IMG/VR virus record: IMGVR_UViG_3300021381_000187
Span: 1-39,511 of that record
Length of the DNA: 39,511 nt
Direction: 5' to 3' (one strand)
DNA from: a virus
The translations under genes were made by a program, and so were the position numbers. The notes under the pieces were generated by a model. That model did not search any database, was not told the origin of the DNA, and was given only the letters and a program-made list of their open reading frames with translations. Position 1 is the stretch's first letter. Every line of letters begins with the position of its first letter. Shown here in pieces: positions 16,725 to 25,424 of this stretch.

Positions 16725-19700
16725 GTTCTACCTATCGTAATGTCGCCATTTTCCGCCGTGACAACATCCATTGATATTGCGCCCGACGAGATTGTCTTTG
16801 TGCTGCCTGCTTCTGTAACTACAACAGGGTTTAAATTATCCAAGCCAGTAAAGGCATGCACCTCGTTTAGCTTAACGTCCAGTGCATCTATTTCAGAGCT
16901 TAATGCCAAGCCAGTTAAATCAATGGTAGCTACAGCTGCATTCACTTGGCTTATTGTCGCAAGAGGCGACAGGTCAGTTGTTCTAGCAATACCCGTTAGA
17001 TCAATTGTTGCAGCCGCTGCATTCACTTCTGCCGTAGTAGCAATGCCTGTCAAATCCGTCGTGAAATCGAGAGCTGCTACTTCTGCTGACGTAGCCAATC
17101 CAGCTAAATCTGTAGTTCTAGCGATACCCGTTAGGTCTGTTGAAAAGTCTAGCGCTTGCACTTCAGCAGAAGTTGCTAGGGGTGCTAGCTGTGCTGTTGT
17201 TGCCAGAGCACTTAAGTCTACTGTTGTATCAATTGCACTCACTTGTGCTGTTGTTGCTAGTGCAGAAACGTCTGCTTTAAACGCGTTCTTGTTGGCATAG
17301 TTATCCAGCGCTGTATGCATTCCGGGCTCATCAAGCCCTCCGCCTCCACCAGCAGTTCCTTTCCAAGCGTCTTTGTTTGTGTACGTATCAAGATCAGAGT
17401 GAAGTGCTGCTGTGTCATATTGCGTATTAGCAATGCTGTCTAACAACGCTCTGTCTGAAGCACTCAGTCCCTCAGATGTTGAAAATACAACTGGGCTGCC
17501 ATCGTGATACATAGAGATTCCAAAGCCGCCAGTTGGTTGACTGATAGGAACCGGCAGTCCATCCGAACGTTTAAGCACTTTCTTGTCTGCTTGCGTGACG
17601 TTTGCAGCGACAAGTGAATCCAGATGGAAATCAACTTTGTTCACATCAATCACAAGCGTTCCTGCGTCAATCGGATTAATCGCACCGACTAACAGCTGAA
17701 TGCCTTCTTCGCTCGAAAGAATGTACTTATAGAAGATGTACAGCCGCGTAACACTAAACGTTGTGCCTGCATTGATATCTAGTTGCAGGTTGGGAAAATC
17801 AGGGATGAACTCTGTAATATCAGCGCCACCCACTCCTAGCTCTGCGGTATAAGTCTGAAATACTTGGTCATCAACAGGGCTATCAATAAAGCTAACTGAA
17901 CCGCTTGCAGGTGCTTGACCATATCGGACAATCGCATCTTTATCGCCCAAGTCTGATGCCCACACAAACAAGATCGTATCGCCTGCTGTGAAGTCTGAAC
18001 CGTTCGCCCAGCTGTAACCATACGCACCCGTAACTAGCGCATTGTCAATCGCTGTAGCCGTAGTGACGTTATACAAAAACACCCGTCCCGCCGCTACATT
18101 TGGGGCTTCGAGTATGATTTGTTGAGGGGGTAGATAGGTCGTGCCGTCATCTGCTGTGAATGCAGTAAAATAAGGATGCGGGCCGTTGCTACCATCAACA
18201 ATACGAACGCCTTTTAACGTCGCACCTGCACTATTGATAATGTTCCCGCGCATCGTTGTTCCATCACCAACCATGTCAAATAGGTTAAATGGCTCAAAGC
18301 CTTCAAAAGTTGCATCAAGAGATTTGTTATAGTTTAACCAGCGCTGAATGTTATCGCCCGTATTCGCACCCGTATCTGTGATTGTGATCGAGTAGTCTTT
18401 ACCATTCCAAGTAATAGGTGTAGCGCCGTGATCAACAAGAGATAAGCCAGTTACCGCAGGATTGCCCGTTATAAAATCAGGGATGGCTACAGGCAGTAAT
18501 ACGATGTTATATAGCTGATCTTCAAGCTGACCGTATTGACCCACTACATCAGCAATTGCCTCGTAATACCCATTGGCTTGTGACTTGATCACTAAGTAGT
18601 TGCTGTAATCAAAGTTACCGTGGGTTGCATCACCAAAGACCTGCACAAGCTGATCAATATTGCCTGTGTTTAACGCATTCGTTGGGGCTGCACCAAGTAT
18701 CTGCTGATACTCAACTGTCGAGCTTGCAACGTTGCCAGAAGATAAAATCGCTGCCCATGTTGCTGTAATGTCTCCACCAGTATTAAGAAAGCGCATACCA
18801 TCTCTAGACAAGTATTGAATACTGGCTGACGTTACTTCCCAGTCTGTGTCGAACGTAAATGAGTTGGGGCCGTTGGTCGCAATAGGGAAGCGCACATTCT
18901 CTAGTGCTGCTTGCGCTCGCCATGACTCAACACACGCTGCGTATAAGTTCTGAACTGTCGTTGCTGCGGTGACTGCTACAGTCTTTGCAACAGCATCAAT
19001 GACTAGCGTAGTACCAAAAACTAAACCAGATGAAGCATTGTATGCTCTGTCTGTTGTCTGCTGTATCTGCACACCCGTAACCGCTGGGCCTAACGAAATT
19101 CCCGCTGCGCGAATTGGCAGAGTGCCTTCTTTGATTACCGTGTAATCAACATCCTTGTCAACTGAGTGTACTTCTTTCCATTCGAACGTTGTGCCGCTGG
19201 ATTCAACGCTATCAATTAACGTTGTAGTCCCTGCTTCATATATCTTAATTTGTGAACCGGTTTGTACACCTGAGAACGAAATACCTAGTTCGATAACTTG
19301 TCCGATTGTGCCGTTCTGATCTGTAATATAACCGGCAATCGCCGCACCGTTTAATAGCTGTGCAACCCCAGTCGTAACGATGTTACCTGAGAATGTGTCT
19401 GCTTTAATCGTGATAGTCGTGCCATCAAACGCGAAAGGCACTAGCGCTGTTTTATCTATATTAATATTGAAAGATAGCGCGTCTAGAATGTTGCCCGCTT
19501 TCGTAAGAGGAAGCTCGCTAGACGTTGGGAGTTCAACATTGTCTTGCTTCCACGATCTCATGTAATCGTAAGTTTTCGCAGGCGAGTCGCAATGGGTATA
19601 CGCATCAACAATCGCTTTGTTTGATTGCGTCGTTAGCGTATCAACAAGCAACTTAGCAGAGACATCAAGACCGCCTTGGCCTTTCAACACTTGATCCGTC

Positions 19701-20845
19701 AGGGCTGCGTACTGATACCCATACGTCCACACATGGAAATCAAACAAATCTGAGGTATCGTTAACTTTGCCTCGCTTGTAAATATAGCCATCGCCTTGAC
19801 CGGGAACCCCCGGAACAGCGCCTTTGAAATGTGCGTAACCTGTGAGCACACGATGGGCAACTTCCCCATTTGCATCAGTGAGGGCATTGTATGTTCTGTC
19901 AAAAAACCAAGCACTGGGGAGGCGGTCGCCGTGGTCTGTGTCGCGAGAGAATACCACCGCATTCTGTAATGGAGTGCCAGCAGCATCGCGGATTGTGAAG
20001 CGTACATTTGAAAATATTTCTACTCGACCACTTGAGCCAGTTGACCTACCGCCTACAGTAAGTACATTAGTACCGTCTGACGGATCGTCTAGCTCCCATC
20101 GAGCGTCATACCCGACTGCAATTTCAGATGTGTTACCCTGTCCTGACTTGAAGTCTGGTAGATACGTTGTTGCTGTCTGGTTTGTGTTGATCCCTGCAAT
20201 GTTGTTTACAGTGCCAACGGGTTCGAGACGCTCTAGTACAGAGATGCCTGTTTTGAGAAGATACAGCACGGCATTACCGCCAAAGCGCAAGCCTCTGATT
20301 TCTAAGTCTGCACCCTTGGCTCGGATAACGCACTGGTTATAAAGCCCTGTGTTATCAGTGCCTCGACCGTACCAGATGCCCTCGTTGATACGAACGATTG
20401 AACCATCAAGAAAAACGAGAGATTGTCCCGTGTGAACTTCTCCACCGTTCCACAGAAAAGTACCACCGACTTCAACGTCAATAGCCCCACCGTCATTAAT
20501 ATAACCTGTGCTAGTGTTACTGGGCGCACTGTAAATTGCGGTTAGCTTCGTGTAGATATCATAGCCGGAGCGCGTCTCAATACCTGCGATCTCGAACGTA
20601 CCTAGATTATTAATTTGTACTGTTGGGAGTGGGCAAGTTTCGTCAAAGTACATCATTTCAACACGGGGATTGAAAGACAGCGAACCAGACACTTCAAGCC
20701 TGACACCTGAGAACTCATAGATAGTACGCAGATGTATACCTGTGCCGTATGTTCGAGCTGTGACGCCCGCCAGAGCTTCAATACCTGACAGCGTAGTGTC
20801 TGTACCCGTTTGCGTTATGACTGAGCCAGCAAGAGCAAACGACAC
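16721..20845 (-). CDS. Giant (1374 aa) fibre/adhesin-like protein with C-terminal repeats
   Basis: Largest gene in the window. N-terminal ~270 residues are beta-helix-like (TGTDTTLSGIEALAGVT, DVEVGGTFLWNGGEVHTG). About residues 275-340 contain a carboxypeptidase-regulatory/Ig-like segment (RFTIRDAAGTPLQNAVV ... DANGEVAHRV). Several further beta domains follow. From ~1150 there are two HSDLDTYTNKDAWK / HTALDNYANKNAFK units, then, at ~1190-1330, about eight repeats built on LATTAQV / DLTGIARTTDL / ALDFTTDL. A short beta cap ends the protein. Such architecture suits a long trimeric fibre. No enzyme motif is seen. Confidence 0.7.
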   Translation of the reverse strand: MSFALAGSVITQTGTDTTLSGIEALAGVTARTYGTGIHLRTIYEFSGVRLEVSGSLSFNPRVEMMYFDETCPLPTVQINNLGTFEIAGIETRSGYDIYTKLTAIYSAPSNTSTGYINDGGAIDVEVGGTFLWNGGEVHTGQSLVFLDGSIVRINEGIWYGRGTDNTGLYNQCVIRAKGADLEIRGLRFGGNAVLYLLKTGISVLERLEPVGTVNNIAGINTNQTATTYLPDFKSGQGNTSEIAVGYDARWELDDPSDGTNVLTVGGRSTGSSGRVEIFSNVRFTIRDAAGTPLQNAVVFSRDTDHGDRLPSAWFFDRTYNALTDANGEVAHRVLTGYAHFKGAVPGVPGQGDGYIYKRGKVNDTSDLFDFHVWTYGYQYAALTDQVLKGQGGLDVSAKLLVDTLTTQSNKAIVDAYTHCDSPAKTYDYMRSWKQDNVELPTSSELPLTKAGNILDALSFNINIDKTALVPFAFDGTTITIKADTFSGNIVTTGVAQLLNGAAIAGYITDQNGTIGQVIELGISFSGVQTGSQIKIYEAGTTTLIDSVESSGTTFEWKEVHSVDKDVDYTVIKEGTLPIRAAGISLGPAVTGVQIQQTTDRAYNASSGLVFGTTLVIDAVAKTVAVTAATTVQNLYAACVESWRAQAALENVRFPIATNGPNSFTFDTDWEVTSASIQYLSRDGMRFLNTGGDITATWAAILSSGNVASSTVEYQQILGAAPTNALNTGNIDQLVQVFGDATHGNFDYSNYLVIKSQANGYYEAIADVVGQYGQLEDQLYNIVLLPVAIPDFITGNPAVTGLSLVDHGATPITWNGKDYSITITDTGANTGDNIQRWLNYNKSLDATFEGFEPFNLFDMVGDGTTMRGNIINSAGATLKGVRIVDGSNGPHPYFTAFTADDGTTYLPPQQIILEAPNVAAGRVFLYNVTTATAIDNALVTGAYGYSWANGSDFTAGDTILFVWASDLGDKDAIVRYGQAPASGSVSFIDSPVDDQVFQTYTAELGVGGADITEFIPDFPNLQLDINAGTTFSVTRLYIFYKYILSSEEGIQLLVGAINPIDAGTLVIDVNKVDFHLDSLVAANVTQADKKVLKRSDGLPVPISQPTGGFGISMYHDGSPVVFSTSEGLSASDRALLDSIANTQYDTAALHSDLDTYTNKDAWKGTAGGGGGLDEPGMHTALDNYANKNAFKADVSALATTAQVSAIDTTVDLSALATTAQLAPLATSAEVQALDFSTDLTGIARTTDLAGLATSAEVAALDFTTDLTGIATTAEVNAAAATIDLTGIARTTDLSPLATISQVNAAVATIDLTGLALSSEIDALDVKLNEVHAFTGLDNLNPVVVTEAGSTKTISSGAISMDVVTAENGDITIGRT
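16860..17270 (-). repeat. Coding tandem repeats in the giant fibre gene
   Basis: DNA encoding repeated units of ~16-35 residues based on (D)LTGIA(R)TTDL, LATSAEVAALDF and related forms. The units are divergent at the third codon position but clearly related. They likely form a coiled or beta shaft whose length can change by recombination. Confidence 0.7.
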
Positions 20846-21261
20846 TAACTAACAACCCTCGTGCCGATAGCGAATGTAACAGGGTCACCATTGGCATCTA
20901 GCGCCGTGGCTTCATACTGGAATGATCCGCTTGGTAATGAGCCATCTGGAGTAAAGCTAACCTGTCCTGATGCAGCATCCACAATCGTTCCTGCCATTGT
21001 TGCAACATCTACCCGATTGATTAATGTCGCACCTGTGTCAACAGTGTCACCCGCCCAAACCGCCGTATTTGATACGTCAGCACCCACTGAGTCGGTCGCT
21101 GCAACCGTTGGATCAGTGTAAGCAGCGGAAGGCTGAACCAATCTTATCAAGCCGCCCGTTACAGTGATTTCAGGCGTCTGCGCTACAGGGGCTGATTGTG
21201 ACCATATACTAGCCCAGATAGACTCGTTCCAGACCTCGCCCCAAACCGCGCCGATAGCCAT
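20845..21261 (-). CDS. Beta-rich structural protein of the adhesin block
   Basis: 138 aa. The unusual Trp-rich start (AVWGEVWNESIWASIWSQ) may anchor the protein to another virion part. It is followed by an Ig-like domain (TGGLIRLVQPSAAYTDP, GQVSFTPDGSLPSGSFQYE). It ends one base into the giant fibre gene start, so is coupled to it. Not assigned to a named family. Confidence 0.6.
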   Translation of the reverse strand: MAIGAVWGEVWNESIWASIWSQSAPVAQTPEITVTGGLIRLVQPSAAYTDPTVAATDSVGADVSNTAVWAGDTVDTGATLINRVDVATMAGTIVDAASGQVSFTPDGSLPSGSFQYEATALDANGDPVTFAIGTRVVS

Positions 21262-21779
21262 TAGACAGAGAACTCCGTGCCGGTTTGTCCGTTGCCTGTA
21301 ATTGCCGCATCGTTAATCTTCTGAATGTTGCAGTCGAGGTCTGTACCACTTGTGAACGTTAAGCTATCTGTCTTAGCCTTAATTGAATCTACAATGCCGT
21401 CTACTGTCGCAAGTGCTGCCGCTGTAGCGAGTGACGCATCCGTAATCGCTGTATCACACTCAGCATTGACTTGGGCTGCCGTGAGATCTTGCAGATCATC
21501 TGTCGTTTTAGCTACAGTCTTAATCGTATGCTGAACGGTAATTGCTGAAGCATGGGCAACAACTATGCCTACCATATCTCCGTTCATTTCCGCAGCCGTT
21601 AGGTTAAATGACCACTGGCCATTTCCTTCATGCGTTAAGGCTCCCGCAATTGCTGTCTGTGTTCCGCCATCTAGCGTTACATAAGCCGCTGGCGTACCTG
21701 TCGTGATATCTGAGCCATCTGTTGCGCTAATCAGCCCAACTGTGAAGCCTGTCACTGCTGTATTTTTCTTGAATGACAT
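21261..21779 (-). CDS. Appendage protein with beta domain and coiled linker
   Basis: 172 aa. Residues ~1-90 form a beta domain (AAYVTLDGGTQTAIAGALTH, NGQWSFNLTAAEMNGDMVG), of a type I recall next to fibre genes in marine phages. Residues ~95-145 are an Ala/Asp-rich helix (LTAAQVNAECDTAITDA, TVDGIVDSIKAKTDSL) similar in style to the repeats of the giant fibre. Ends with a short beta tail. Probably a virion appendage part; not an enzyme. Confidence 0.6.
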   Translation of the reverse strand: MSFKKNTAVTGFTVGLISATDGSDITTGTPAAYVTLDGGTQTAIAGALTHEGNGQWSFNLTAAEMNGDMVGIVVAHASAITVQHTIKTVAKTTDDLQDLTAAQVNAECDTAITDASLATAAALATVDGIVDSIKAKTDSLTFTSGTDLDCNIQKINDAAITGNGQTGTEFSV

Positions 21780-22832
21780 TTACATGCCTCCGATAAGTTG
21801 GTTATTGAATCGTGCAAAGCTAGGTAGAAAACTGGGGGATGGTGCCGCTGGAACCGTTAACGTGCCTGAGCTACCCCAAACATCGTCAGCAACATCTTGA
21901 ATATAGATATCCCAAGTAGACGGCCCAGTAAATGAGCATGAAGCTAGAACAGGCGTTGTAGTACCACTAGTCCTAATCGCATAGATATTATCGCCATCGA
22001 CTACTTCTGTGTAGCCTTCAGCTATCCACGCAGCTTGATCTGCAACTGTGCCATAAAATTCATCTGTGCCATTGCCGTCAATCGTATAAGCAACGCTGCC
22101 CGTGCTTGCTGTTTCGCCCGCAATATCTAGCGTCCATGTATACGAGCCTTCTTGCAGATCAAGCCGCGAGATTGGGAATGTAAGTACGCTTCCAGCCACG
22201 CCCGAAGGCGTTAGCACTACTGTTCCGCTCGTTAACGTTGAGTTCCCAGTTGTTGCCGCTGTTGCAAAATTCGAAACGGTAATATTTGAACTGCTCCCGT
22301 GAGCCATTGCATCAACATCTGTGACCGTGGGGGTGGCTGCTGCGATGTCTAGCGTGAAGCCTTGAAAATATGTCGTCGTAGTGCCAGCAACTAATGCAAT
22401 ATCTATAACTAACGTGTCACCGCTGATCGTGCCCGTGAACTCCAGCGGAGCAGGAGGATTACCAGCAATGGAGTTATATTGCAACGTTGTGCCGTCTACT
22501 GTTACGTCATTGTCTCTAGCAGAGTTTGAGAAGTGTGCTGTAGTTAAAGTGTATGTCTGACCGACATACGGGGTTAAGCCCGAAAGTGTATGTTGTTGAG
22601 GCCCGCTATCAAATACTAATCCATCCCAGAATAATTCCGGCAATCCGTGAAACGCGCCTGTTGCTCTGTCGCCACCGCTATACGAGCCACCAAGGTTTGC
22701 GTAATGAGCAATGCCCGTCGCAGCACCTGTATCGTCTAATAGATCAGCAAACTGCGTTGTATTATCGTTAGCTCCAGTTTCTTTGTTGTTCCATCCTGCA
22801 ATAGCAGGGCCAAAATTAGCTTGTACTATCAT
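21780..22832 (-). CDS. Beta-rich structural/adhesin protein
   Basis: 350 aa. N-terminal ~150 residues look like a jelly-roll carbohydrate-binding-like domain (HTLSGLTPYVGQTYTLTTAH). The middle has Ig-like strands (SSNITVSNFATAATTGNSTL). The C-terminus is YYGTVADQ-like beta structure ending in a hydrophobic PSFARFNNQLIGGM. Four-nt overlap with the lyase-like gene upstream. Likely part of the same host-recognition structure; exact function unknown. Confidence 0.6.
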   Translation of the reverse strand: MIVQANFGPAIAGWNNKETGANDNTTQFADLLDDTGAATGIAHYANLGGSYSGGDRATGAFHGLPELFWDGLVFDSGPQQHTLSGLTPYVGQTYTLTTAHFSNSARDNDVTVDGTTLQYNSIAGNPPAPLEFTGTISGDTLVIDIALVAGTTTTYFQGFTLDIAAATPTVTDVDAMAHGSSSNITVSNFATAATTGNSTLTSGTVVLTPSGVAGSVLTFPISRLDLQEGSYTWTLDIAGETASTGSVAYTIDGNGTDEFYGTVADQAAWIAEGYTEVVDGDNIYAIRTSGTTTPVLASCSFTGPSTWDIYIQDVADDVWGSSGTLTVPAAPSPSFLPSFARFNNQLIGGM

Positions 22833-23746
22833 GCAGGCACCCCGAACTTGAAGTTAGTTATATAGAACGTGGTGAGGTCTGCGTAGCCTGAATTATGATA
22901 TCCGAGCATATAACCTTTGTTAAACCCTAGCGGGTCTGATGCAGATGGATTGCGTTGATAGTTGATATCTATCATTCTCGCTTTAAGCTCGTTATCTACA
23001 TAAAATTCGAACACGCCGTCACCCGCTAGATGCGCTGAGCCAGCGTACATGCGAAACCTGTAATTTCTCCACTGCCCTCTGTCGGAAGGTAGAACGAAGG
23101 CTGCCGCTGCATCTGCATTAAACTCTGTAGACACGTAATCAGGATGAACATAATCATAGTTGCGCTTATGCCCTCCCACGTTTAGCGTCATCTCTGAATT
23201 TCCGTCAGGCTTAGGCCACCATTCAATTTGTCCCTGACAGTGAGCATTGACGCTGTACTCGTCTTGCCACAAGCTCAAGAAACCTTTGTTGTTGTACGTT
23301 GCGCCACTTGAGCCGTTAGTATTTCTATGTGTGTAATTCGAAGGAACGAACATATCGAACTCAATCCATACTTCGTTGTACTGAACGTTTGTGTCTGCGT
23401 CTGCGCTTGCTATTACTTGATTGACAGACTCCGTTAGATGGAATCTAACCTCTTGGAAAATGCCGTAGTTGTACTCTAGCGCCTTGACCGTAGAGCCAGT
23501 AGGCCCAGTAACGTCAACAACTTTATTCGATAGAGTGCCTACTGGTTTGATGTCACCTTCGCCGCCCCAGCGGAAATAATCATTGTGCTTAGAAATATCA
23601 CCCGTTGAAAAGTCGTCTTCGAAAAGAGTAGTGAATGGCCCGCTAGCAGGAACATTCCCAACAGCACAATTAGTCCAATACGCAAGATCTGCACACTGCA
23701 CTAAAGAACCTGCGCTGATAGTGACGTTAGGAGCGTTCTTAGCCAT
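22829..23746 (-). CDS. Polysaccharide-lyase-like (concanavalin-type jelly roll) protein
   Basis: 305 aa. Begins with a short beta lead (NVTISAGSLVQCADLAYW), then the sequence style of polysaccharide lyase/glucanase jelly rolls: FEDDFSTGDISKH, EVWIEFDMFVPSNYTHR, FLSLWQDEY, GQWRNYRFRMYAG, and the closing FYITNFKFG. In heparin-lyase-like families such folds cleave or bind acidic polysaccharide. No catalytic set can be assigned by eye, so a pure binding role is possible. First gene of the adhesin block, touching the Rz1 stop by one base. Confidence 0.6.
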   Translation of the reverse strand: MAKNAPNVTISAGSLVQCADLAYWTNCAVGNVPASGPFTTLFEDDFSTGDISKHNDYFRWGGEGDIKPVGTLSNKVVDVTGPTGSTVKALEYNYGIFQEVRFHLTESVNQVIASADADTNVQYNEVWIEFDMFVPSNYTHRNTNGSSGATYNNKGFLSLWQDEYSVNAHCQGQIEWWPKPDGNSEMTLNVGGHKRNYDYVHPDYVSTEFNADAAAAFVLPSDRGQWRNYRFRMYAGSAHLAGDGVFEFYVDNELKARMIDINYQRNPSASDPLGFNKGYMLGYHNSGYADLTTFYITNFKFGVPA

Positions 23747-23922
23747 TAGTTAGAGTCCATACACTTATGCAGATAGCGATTGTTGTTGAGGTCGATTTGA
23801 TGGATGACTGTTGTGGGCGCTTCGAGATAATTCCGAACTGGCACGTATGTAATGCAGTAGGTATCAATCATTGAAGTGGTCGCGCAGCCGCTTAACATGA
23901 TCAGGATCACGTAAAAGGTCAT
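23746..23922 (-). CDS. Rz1-like outer-membrane spanin lipoprotein
   Basis: 58 aa from the ATG at 23922. Signal peptide MTFYVILIMLSGC ends in a lipobox (LSGC), so the mature protein is a lipoprotein of ~47 aa. The mature part (TYCITYVPVRNYLEAP ... YLHKC) resembles Rz1-like proteins of other phages. It overlaps the Rz gene in another frame and extends past it, the classic Rz/Rz1 nested arrangement. An alternative upstream ATG at 23973 would place residues before the signal. With Rz it fuses inner and outer membranes at lysis. Confidence 0.7.
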   Translation of the reverse strand: MTFYVILIMLSGCATTSMIDTYCITYVPVRNYLEAPTTVIHQIDLNNNRYLHKCMDSN

Positions 23923-24070
23923 CAGCTTTGCGAGTTTCAGATAGTGACTCGTAATGGTCTTGAAGCTCGTCATAGCCTTCTTGCCTAGCTCGATCAATGC
24001 GCCGCCCGATAAAGCCAAGGATAAGCGCGACAACGAGGCCAACACCCGCAATAGCGAATACATAATTCAT
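23864..24070 (-). CDS. Rz-like inner-membrane spanin
   Basis: 68 aa. N-terminal membrane anchor (FAIAGVGLVVALILGFIG) followed by a charged helical periplasmic region (RRIDRARQEGYDELQDHYE). Short for an i-spanin, but topology and the out-of-frame Rz1 gene support the call. Its ATG overlaps the stop of the upstream 55-aa holin-like gene. Confidence 0.7.
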   Translation of the reverse strand: MNYVFAIAGVGLVVALILGFIGRRIDRARQEGYDELQDHYESLSETRKADDLLRDPDHVKRLRDHFND

Positions 24071-24234
24071 TCAGGCTTCTTTAGTTCTGCGATGGCTTCG
24101 ATATACGAATGAATCTTGCCTAGAATTTTGTCATCCTTTTGCGTCTTCGTGATCTTTGCTATTACCGTTGCGCCTGCAACAATCATTGAAACGCCCGAAA
24201 GGACGGCCCAGAATAATTCTGTATATTCAGCCAT
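24067..24234 (-). CDS. Small holin-like membrane protein
   Basis: 55 aa: short N-terminus (MAEYTEL), one transmembrane segment (FWAVLSGVSMIVAGATVIA), then a charged tail (KITKTQKDDKILGK). Preceded by a GGAGG-type SD. Lies between other small membrane genes and the spanins, so a holin, pinholin or antiholin role is likely. Confidence 0.6.
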   Translation of the reverse strand: MAEYTELFWAVLSGVSMIVAGATVIAKITKTQKDDKILGKIHSYIEAIAELKKPE

Positions 24235-24243
24235 GACAGCCTC

Positions 24244-24501
24244 CTAGTGTTTGCGTAGATTGTTCGATAAGTCTGTGAGCGCATCTGACAGCTTGTCAGT
24301 GCTCTTTGTGAATGCTTTGTTATTCTGTTCGCGCTCTTGTCTTGAGTCGCTTAATAAGTCCTGAATGAACTTAGAATGGCTTTTGTCTTTTCGTCTTAAT
24401 TCAGCAATAAACAACAGAACGAAGATAACGAGTGAGCCGACTACTAAACCGAATAAGCCGCCTGCCTCTGCAAACATTTTAAGTACGTCACTAGGCATCA
24501 T
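24244..24501 (-). CDS. Single-span membrane protein of the lysis cassette
   Basis: 85 aa. A hydrophobic segment at ~12-35 (GGLFGLVVGSLVIFVLLFIA) is followed by a long charged tail (LLSDSRQEREQNNKAFTKS) likely to form a coiled coil. This plan is seen in BhlA/holin-like proteins and in some spanins. It overlaps the stop of the upstream membrane gene. Which of the three membrane proteins is the true holin cannot be decided from sequence. Confidence 0.6.
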   Translation of the reverse strand: MMPSDVLKMFAEAGGLFGLVVGSLVIFVLLFIAELRRKDKSHSKFIQDLLSDSRQEREQNNKAFTKSTDKLSDALTDLSNNLRKH

Positions 24502-24814
24502 GCAGCCGCTGCACTACGCTGAATAGATGTAGTGTGGTTACTGACGTGGCGATGAACATAACGATTCGCAGCGCTGACATTTGATTTATTGACCAATGCG
24601 AAAGCTCGCCTGTGAACGACGCCCAAGCAAAAAGTAAAGTACCCGCGCCTATGACTGCCTCACCCACTAGCTGCCATTTCAAAGCGCTGGTAAGCTGGCT
24701 TGCGGTCTTTGGGAGGTAGTGTTCTTTATTCCAAAAACTAACCGCCACATGCACACTGAGTAAGCACGTAGCTGCGCCCAGGATAAATGTGATAAATGTG
24801 AGGAAAGCTGTCAT
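24491..24814 (-). CDS. Three-span membrane protein, candidate class I holin
   Basis: 107 aa with about three membrane segments: residues ~3-26 (FLTFITFILGAATCLLSV), ~48-66 (LVGEAVIGAGTLLFAWA) and ~80-97 (LRIVMFIATSVTTLHLF). Short loops and a small charged C-terminus fit a class I holin. Starts 4 nt before the endolysin stop, so it is coupled to it. Confidence 0.6.
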   Translation of the reverse strand: MTAFLTFITFILGAATCLLSVHVAVSFWNKEHYLPKTASQLTSALKWQLVGEAVIGAGTLLFAWASFTGELSHWSINQMSALRIVMFIATSVTTLHLFSVVQRLHDA

Positions 24815-25218
24815 CCGTAATACTTCTCGTTTAATTCAATGTGTACTGAGTCTTGAAAGTCTTGCCATAGATGGCCGAACACAACTTGAGTTTCTAGCTC
24901 AATAGCTGCTGTCATGAACGCCTGAAGAACTGGGCCGTAGTACTTGTTTGCCCATGTAACCTTGTTATTGAGAAATGCGAAGATGTCTATCGCGTGGCCA
25001 CTGCCTGAAGTCTCAATCTGTAGAAGGTGTTTTGAGTGGAGCGTGTTAGATGCGCCCTCTTTGACTAGCTGGCATTGTCGGTCATAAGTCCGAACGCCCT
25101 CGCTTACTCCAAAGTCAATACGAGTAAGCTCTATTGCGCGCTTAGTTAATGCCTGTAAATCAGGATGAACGCCCTCTAGCTTCTTTAACGATGCTGCGGA
25201 TAGGCCGAAGTCGCTCAT
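24811..25218 (-). CDS. Endolysin, M15 L,D/D,D-peptidase type
   Basis: 135 aa. The M15-type peptidase fold is visible: SEGVRTYDRQ, the zinc region SKH (His64) ... GHAID (Asp78), then HLWQDFQD-VH (His126). It would cut peptide cross-links of peptidoglycan, as T5-type endolysins do. The spacing between His64 and Asp78 is longer than the usual SxHxxGxAxD because of an LLQIETSGS insert. No signal peptide, so release needs the holin. AAAGGTG precedes the ATG. First gene after the late leader terminator. Confidence 0.8.
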   Translation of the reverse strand: MSDFGLSAASLKKLEGVHPDLQALTKRAIELTRIDFGVSEGVRTYDRQCQLVKEGASNTLHSKHLLQIETSGSGHAIDIFAFLNNKVTWANKYYGPVLQAFMTAAIELETQVVFGHLWQDFQDSVHIELNEKYYG

Positions 25219-25280
25219 AGAATCACCTTTGGGAGTCCAAATTGATTGATATTGATTTTTAGGGGGTAAAGCTGAATAGA

Positions 25281-25324
25281 AAATAGCCCGCCAAGGTTGC
25301 GCATTGTTAAGAGGCGTGACGGGC
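25281..25324 (-). other. Stem-loop in the late leader before the endolysin
   Basis: Minus-strand RNA can pair GCCCGTCA with TGGCGGGC (8 bp, one U-G) around a 23-nt loop, followed by a U-rich stretch TATTTTC. It may be a weak second terminator or a 5'-UTR structure. Confidence 0.4.
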
Positions 25325-25365
25325 CTAATTGCACAGGGGAATGCAAAATCTTATTGTTAGAACGC

Positions 25366-25386
25366 AAAAACCCCGCCGAAGCGAGG
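25366..25386 (-). terminator. Strong UUCG-loop terminator in the late leader
   Basis: Minus strand: CCTCGC-TTCG-GCGGGG followed by five U, between the candidate late regulator and the endolysin. In lambdoid phages the late promoter is followed by such a terminator, which Q-modified polymerase ignores. Confidence 0.85.
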
Positions 25387-25397
25387 TCTTATAAATT

Positions 25398-25424
25398 GCT
25401 TATTGGCAACTTTCACCAATAGGC
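25398..25424. repeat. Inverted repeat upstream of the late-leader terminator
   Basis: GCTTATTGG-N9-CCAATAGGC, a 9-bp dyad (core TATTGG/CCAATA) with one wobble in plus-strand RNA. It lies between the candidate late-regulator gene and the terminator, where a late promoter and an antiterminator loading site are expected. No U-run follows on the minus strand. No confident -10/-35 pair was found. Confidence 0.45.

Noticed and set aside
16542-17300. 252-codon plus-strand frame opposite the fibre repeats
   Set aside because: Mirror frame created by the low-complexity repeat codons of the minus-strand fibre gene; no SD, no recognisable protein, wrong strand for the operon.
19842-20342. 166-codon plus-strand frame inside the giant fibre gene
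   Set aside because: Lies wholly opposite the real gene, without promoter or SD and with atypical composition.
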